Shown here one piece after another: positions 61,972 through 64,000 of a stretch of 64,000 nt of DNA (its first letter is position 1; each line of letters begins with the position of its first letter). The DNA is from Sphingobacterium cellulitidis (GTDB lineage: Bacteria > Bacteroidota > Bacteroidia > Sphingobacteriales > Sphingobacteriaceae). Both the position numbers and the translations under genes were made by a program. The notes beneath the pieces are model-generated. The model did not search any database and was not told the origin of the DNA. It was given only the letters and a program-made list of their open reading frames with translations. The DNA lies in contig NOUX01000001.1 of the NCBI GenBank assembly GCA_002245855.1, positions 248,001-312,000 on the forward strand, read 5' to 3'.

Positions 61972-63588
61972 ATGACTCAAACACTTTTTTTTGACAACTT
62001 TGCAAAAGGAAAAAAGGAGCACAAGGTATTAAAGAGCAGCAAGGACTGCGTGATCTACACACGGGTCAGCAGCAGCCAGCAGGCCGATAACCTGAGCCTC
62101 GCGACGCAGCTCAAGGCCTGTACGCTCTATGCCGAAAAAATGGGCTATGAAATCGCCGCCACTTTCGGAGGAACCTACGAAAGCGCCGAGACCGATGAGC
62201 GCAAGCAGTTTACCGCCATGATCTCCTTCGTCAAGAAGTACAGGGGGAAGATCTCCTACATCCTGGTCTATAGCCTTGAACGCTTCTCACGCAACGACAA
62301 CTCCATCTGGCTCACCAACGAGCTGCGCCGTCTCGGTATTGAGATCGTATCCGTAACACAGCCCATTGATACCTCGAACGCCTCTGGGCAGATGCAACAG
62401 AAGATGCTCTTCCTGTTCGGCGAATTCGACAACCAGCTGCGCAGGCAGAAGTGCATGGCCGGAACCCGGGAAATGCTCCTGCGTGGCGATTGGCCGACCC
62501 AGCCGCCGATGGGCTTCGAGGTCGTCAGGCAAAACGGCAAGCGCAGGATCGTCATTAATGCCAAAGGCAGGCTCCTGAGACAGGCATTCCACTGGAAAGC
62601 CTTCGACAACGTCTCCATCGAGACCATCCGGGAACGGCTTGCCCAAAAAGGGCTGAAAATATGCCACCAGCATATGTCCAAGATCCTCCGTAATCCGTTC
62701 TATTGCGGCATGATGGCACACAACATGCTCGAGGGCAAGGTTGTAAAGGGCAACCAGGAGGAACTTGTTACAAAGGAAGTGTTCCTGAAGGTCAATGGCC
62801 TGCTCAGGGAAAATGCCCAGGGATACAGGATCGTCGAAGAGAACGCCCAGATACCGCTCAAACGTTTTATGGTCTGTGGTCATTGCGGCAAACCGATGAG
62901 GGGTTACATCGTAAAGAAAAAGAACCTCTATTATTACAAGTGCAGCACCAAGGCCTGCAACAACAACAAGAGCGCCAACGCCCTCAATACGCATTTTGAG
63001 CGCATCCTTCACACGTTCAAGGTCGAAGGCGACAAAGGCATCACAAAGGTTATAAACCAGCAGGCAATCGCCAGGTTCAACGAGCAGACCTCGGGCGAAC
63101 AGGCGGAATACAAAGCCCTGCAGGAGCAGCATGCCGATATCATAAAGAAGATTGACAGGCTGGAGGAACGCTACATCGAGGAAGAGATCGGAAGCGATCT
63201 GTACAGCAAATACAGGGGCAGGTACAAAGCCGAAAAGGAAGAAATCGAGAAGAATCTGATGAAGCTCGCCCGGCAAGTGTCGAACCTTGACAACGGGGTC
63301 GGTTTTGCGACGAAATTCGCCCTTGAATTGCCTTTAAAGTGGGTTTCTGCCGACTATAATACCAAGAAGCGTATACAGTTTTTGCTCTTTCCAGAGGGCA
63401 TAACCTATAGCAAGAAAACCGATGAATGTCGAACCCCGAGAATAAATTCGGTCTTTTTGTATATTGCTTATTTTCAACAGATTACAAGCAATAAAAAAAG
63501 AGGCATACCAGAATTAGGACTGGATTTTGCCTCTTTTGCAACTTTGGTAGCGGGGAGCAGGATCGAACTGCCGACCTCAGGGTTATGA
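61972..63588 (+). CDS. Large serine recombinase (integrase)
   Basis: It integrates or excises the element. The 538-residue protein has the resolvase domain with catalytic Ser (VIYTRVSSSQQADNLSL, Ser33 region; VYSLERFSRNDNSIWL), the Recombinase domain (LRQAFHWKAFDNVSIETIRE) and a zinc ribbon (MVCGHCGKPMRGY, KCSTKACNNN, ~300-335). A coiled coil is at ~390-440 (IIKKIDRLEERYIEEE). Its last ~35 codons read through the tRNA terminator (63493-63537) and 44 bp of the tRNA gene, ending VAGSRIELPTSGL. These C-terminal residues therefore derive from the chromosomal target. The integration crossover must be at or before this point. Confidence 0.9.
   Translation: MTQTLFFDNFAKGKKEHKVLKSSKDCVIYTRVSSSQQADNLSLATQLKACTLYAEKMGYEIAATFGGTYESAETDERKQFTAMISFVKKYRGKISYILVYSLERFSRNDNSIWLTNELRRLGIEIVSVTQPIDTSNASGQMQQKMLFLFGEFDNQLRRQKCMAGTREMLLRGDWPTQPPMGFEVVRQNGKRRIVINAKGRLLRQAFHWKAFDNVSIETIRERLAQKGLKICHQHMSKILRNPFYCGMMAHNMLEGKVVKGNQEELVTKEVFLKVNGLLRENAQGYRIVEENAQIPLKRFMVCGHCGKPMRGYIVKKKNLYYYKCSTKACNNNKSANALNTHFERILHTFKVEGDKGITKVINQQAIARFNEQTSGEQAEYKALQEQHADIIKKIDRLEERYIEEEIGSDLYSKYRGRYKAEKEEIEKNLMKLARQVSNLDNGVGFATKFALELPLKWVSADYNTKKRIQFLLFPEGITYSKKTDECRTPRINSVFLYIAYFQQITSNKKRGIPELGLDFASFATLVAGSRIELPTSGL
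63493..63537 (-). terminator. Rho-independent terminator of the tRNA-Met gene
   Basis: On the minus strand AAAAGAGGCA pairs with TGCCTCTTTT and is followed by a T run. It lies 8 bp beyond the encoded CCA end of the tRNA. The same DNA codes for the tail of the recombinase on the plus strand. Confidence 0.85.
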
Positions 63589-63621
63589 ATCCTGCGCTCT
63601 AACCATCTGAGCTACCCCGCC
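63545..63621 (-). tRNA. tRNA-Met (anticodon CAT)
   Basis: The 77-nt cloverleaf is complete. The acceptor GGCGGGG pairs with CCCCGCT, the D-loop contains AGCTCAGATGGTTAGAGC, the anticodon arm CAGGATTCATAACCC carries CAT, and the T-arm has GGCAGTTCGATCCTGCT. The CCA is encoded. It could also be a modified Ile2 reader, but the sequence fits elongator Met. It is the probable attachment site of the element. Confidence 0.95.
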
Positions 63622-63948
63622 GTTTTTCGGTATGCAAAGATAGCAATAAGGAATAATTTTCAAAGAAAATTTTATACAATTTTAGTGCGTATACAGCCAA
63701 TTAAACATTTATTCCTTACAATCTATTTATACTCAAAAAGATAGATCCCCTAAGAATTTTAAGGAATTTTTAAGAATAATCCCTTTCTACTCCCTTTCAA
63801 ACTGTTAATAATGCCCTTTTTGTGAATAAAAGATTTTAATTAGATTTTTTTGAATATTGGATTTATTCATTATACTTACAAAAAGTAGCAGAATTTGCTA
63901 CTTATTGATTACTAACAAAAATATTATAGATCTACTTATACATATCAA
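63622..63948. other. AT-rich intergenic region upstream of tRNA and START-like gene
   Basis: Divergent promoters for the tRNA (minus) and the START-like gene (plus) must lie here. No repeat or gene is seen. Confidence 0.4.
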
Positions 63949-64000
63949 ATGGCAGAAAAGATTAAATTAAATTTAGAATATGTATTAAATTCTTCTCCTA
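63949..64000 (+). CDS. START-like domain protein, 5' end
   Basis: Seventeen codons are visible (MAEKIKLNLEYVLNSSP) before the window ends. This start is like that of Bacteroidota START-like (SRPBCC) proteins. It is chromosomal backbone on the far side of the tRNA. Identification from such a short stretch is tentative. Confidence 0.5.
   Translation, partial: MAEKIKLNLEYVLNSSP

Overview
The window comes from a Bacteroidota chromosome, most likely a Sphingobacteriaceae-type organism. Supporting signs are a SusC/SusD pair, a FecI/FecR/TonB-receptor unit with STN and carboxypeptidase-like domains, an RteC-type regulator, Bacteroides-type tra genes (DUF4134, DUF4133, TraG, J, K, L, M, N) and TAnnTTTG-like promoter elements. 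It falls into an AT-rich, scarred left half (about 1-35 kb) and a markedly GC-richer, compact, intact right half (about 36-63.5 kb).

Left half: 1-16 kb is accessory DNA full of broken genes. It holds a frameshifted PD-(D/E)XK nuclease gene (2.3-4.0 kb) and a decayed ubiquitin-like conjugation operon (multi-ubiquitin protein, DUF6791-ThiF E1, DUF6527; 4.5-6.7 kb) with a 4-nt duplication, two in-frame stops, a gene fusion and a further frameshift. An intact SusC/SusD nutrient-uptake pair (6.9-11.6 kb) and an IS982 remnant follow. At 15-20 kb is a DNA-modification island: a nuclease-like protein, a lone RAMA domain, a beta-class adenine methyltransferase, and a 905-aa protein joining an endonuclease-like N-terminus to an N6-adenine methylase. 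Next come a frameshifted two-HTH regulator and an intact DUF262 + RiboL-PSP-HEPN pair (20.8-22.6 kb), a candidate defence or toxin module. IS21-end-like repeats follow. A FecI-type sigma factor, FecR anti-sigma, large TonB-dependent receptor and two paralogous lipoproteins (25.6-32.7 kb) form an envelope-regulated uptake unit. It is bracketed by two ~770-bp direct repeats whose small genes are broken at different positions in each copy.

Right half: one end of an integrative conjugative element. A membrane LuxR-type regulator and RteC precede an intergenic region with two near-identical 21-bp palindromes and a possible structured RNA. Then come a primase, a repeat-rich segment and candidate oriT, a MobC-like accessory protein, relaxase, ParA-like TraA, and the whole Bacteroidota-type T4SS (TraE/F/G, three tandem paralogous secreted proteins, TraJ-N). 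The coupling protein lies between two paralogous small genes and is followed by an M23 peptidase. The distal part carries likely post-transfer or anti-restriction cargo: DUF4099/3945 protein, Toprim-like protein, three api92/DUF1281-like proteins, a D12 adenine methylase and an ART-PolyVal-like protein. It ends with a large serine recombinase whose 3' end runs through a terminator into an intact tRNA-Met(CAT), the likely integration target. A START-like domain gene begins at the window edge.

The most notable points are the decayed multi-ubiquitin operon, the complementary lesions in the flanking repeats, the DUF262-HEPN pair, the perfect hairpin inside traF and the recombinase/terminator/tRNA overlap. 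All family calls are by recognition of motifs by eye, without database searches.
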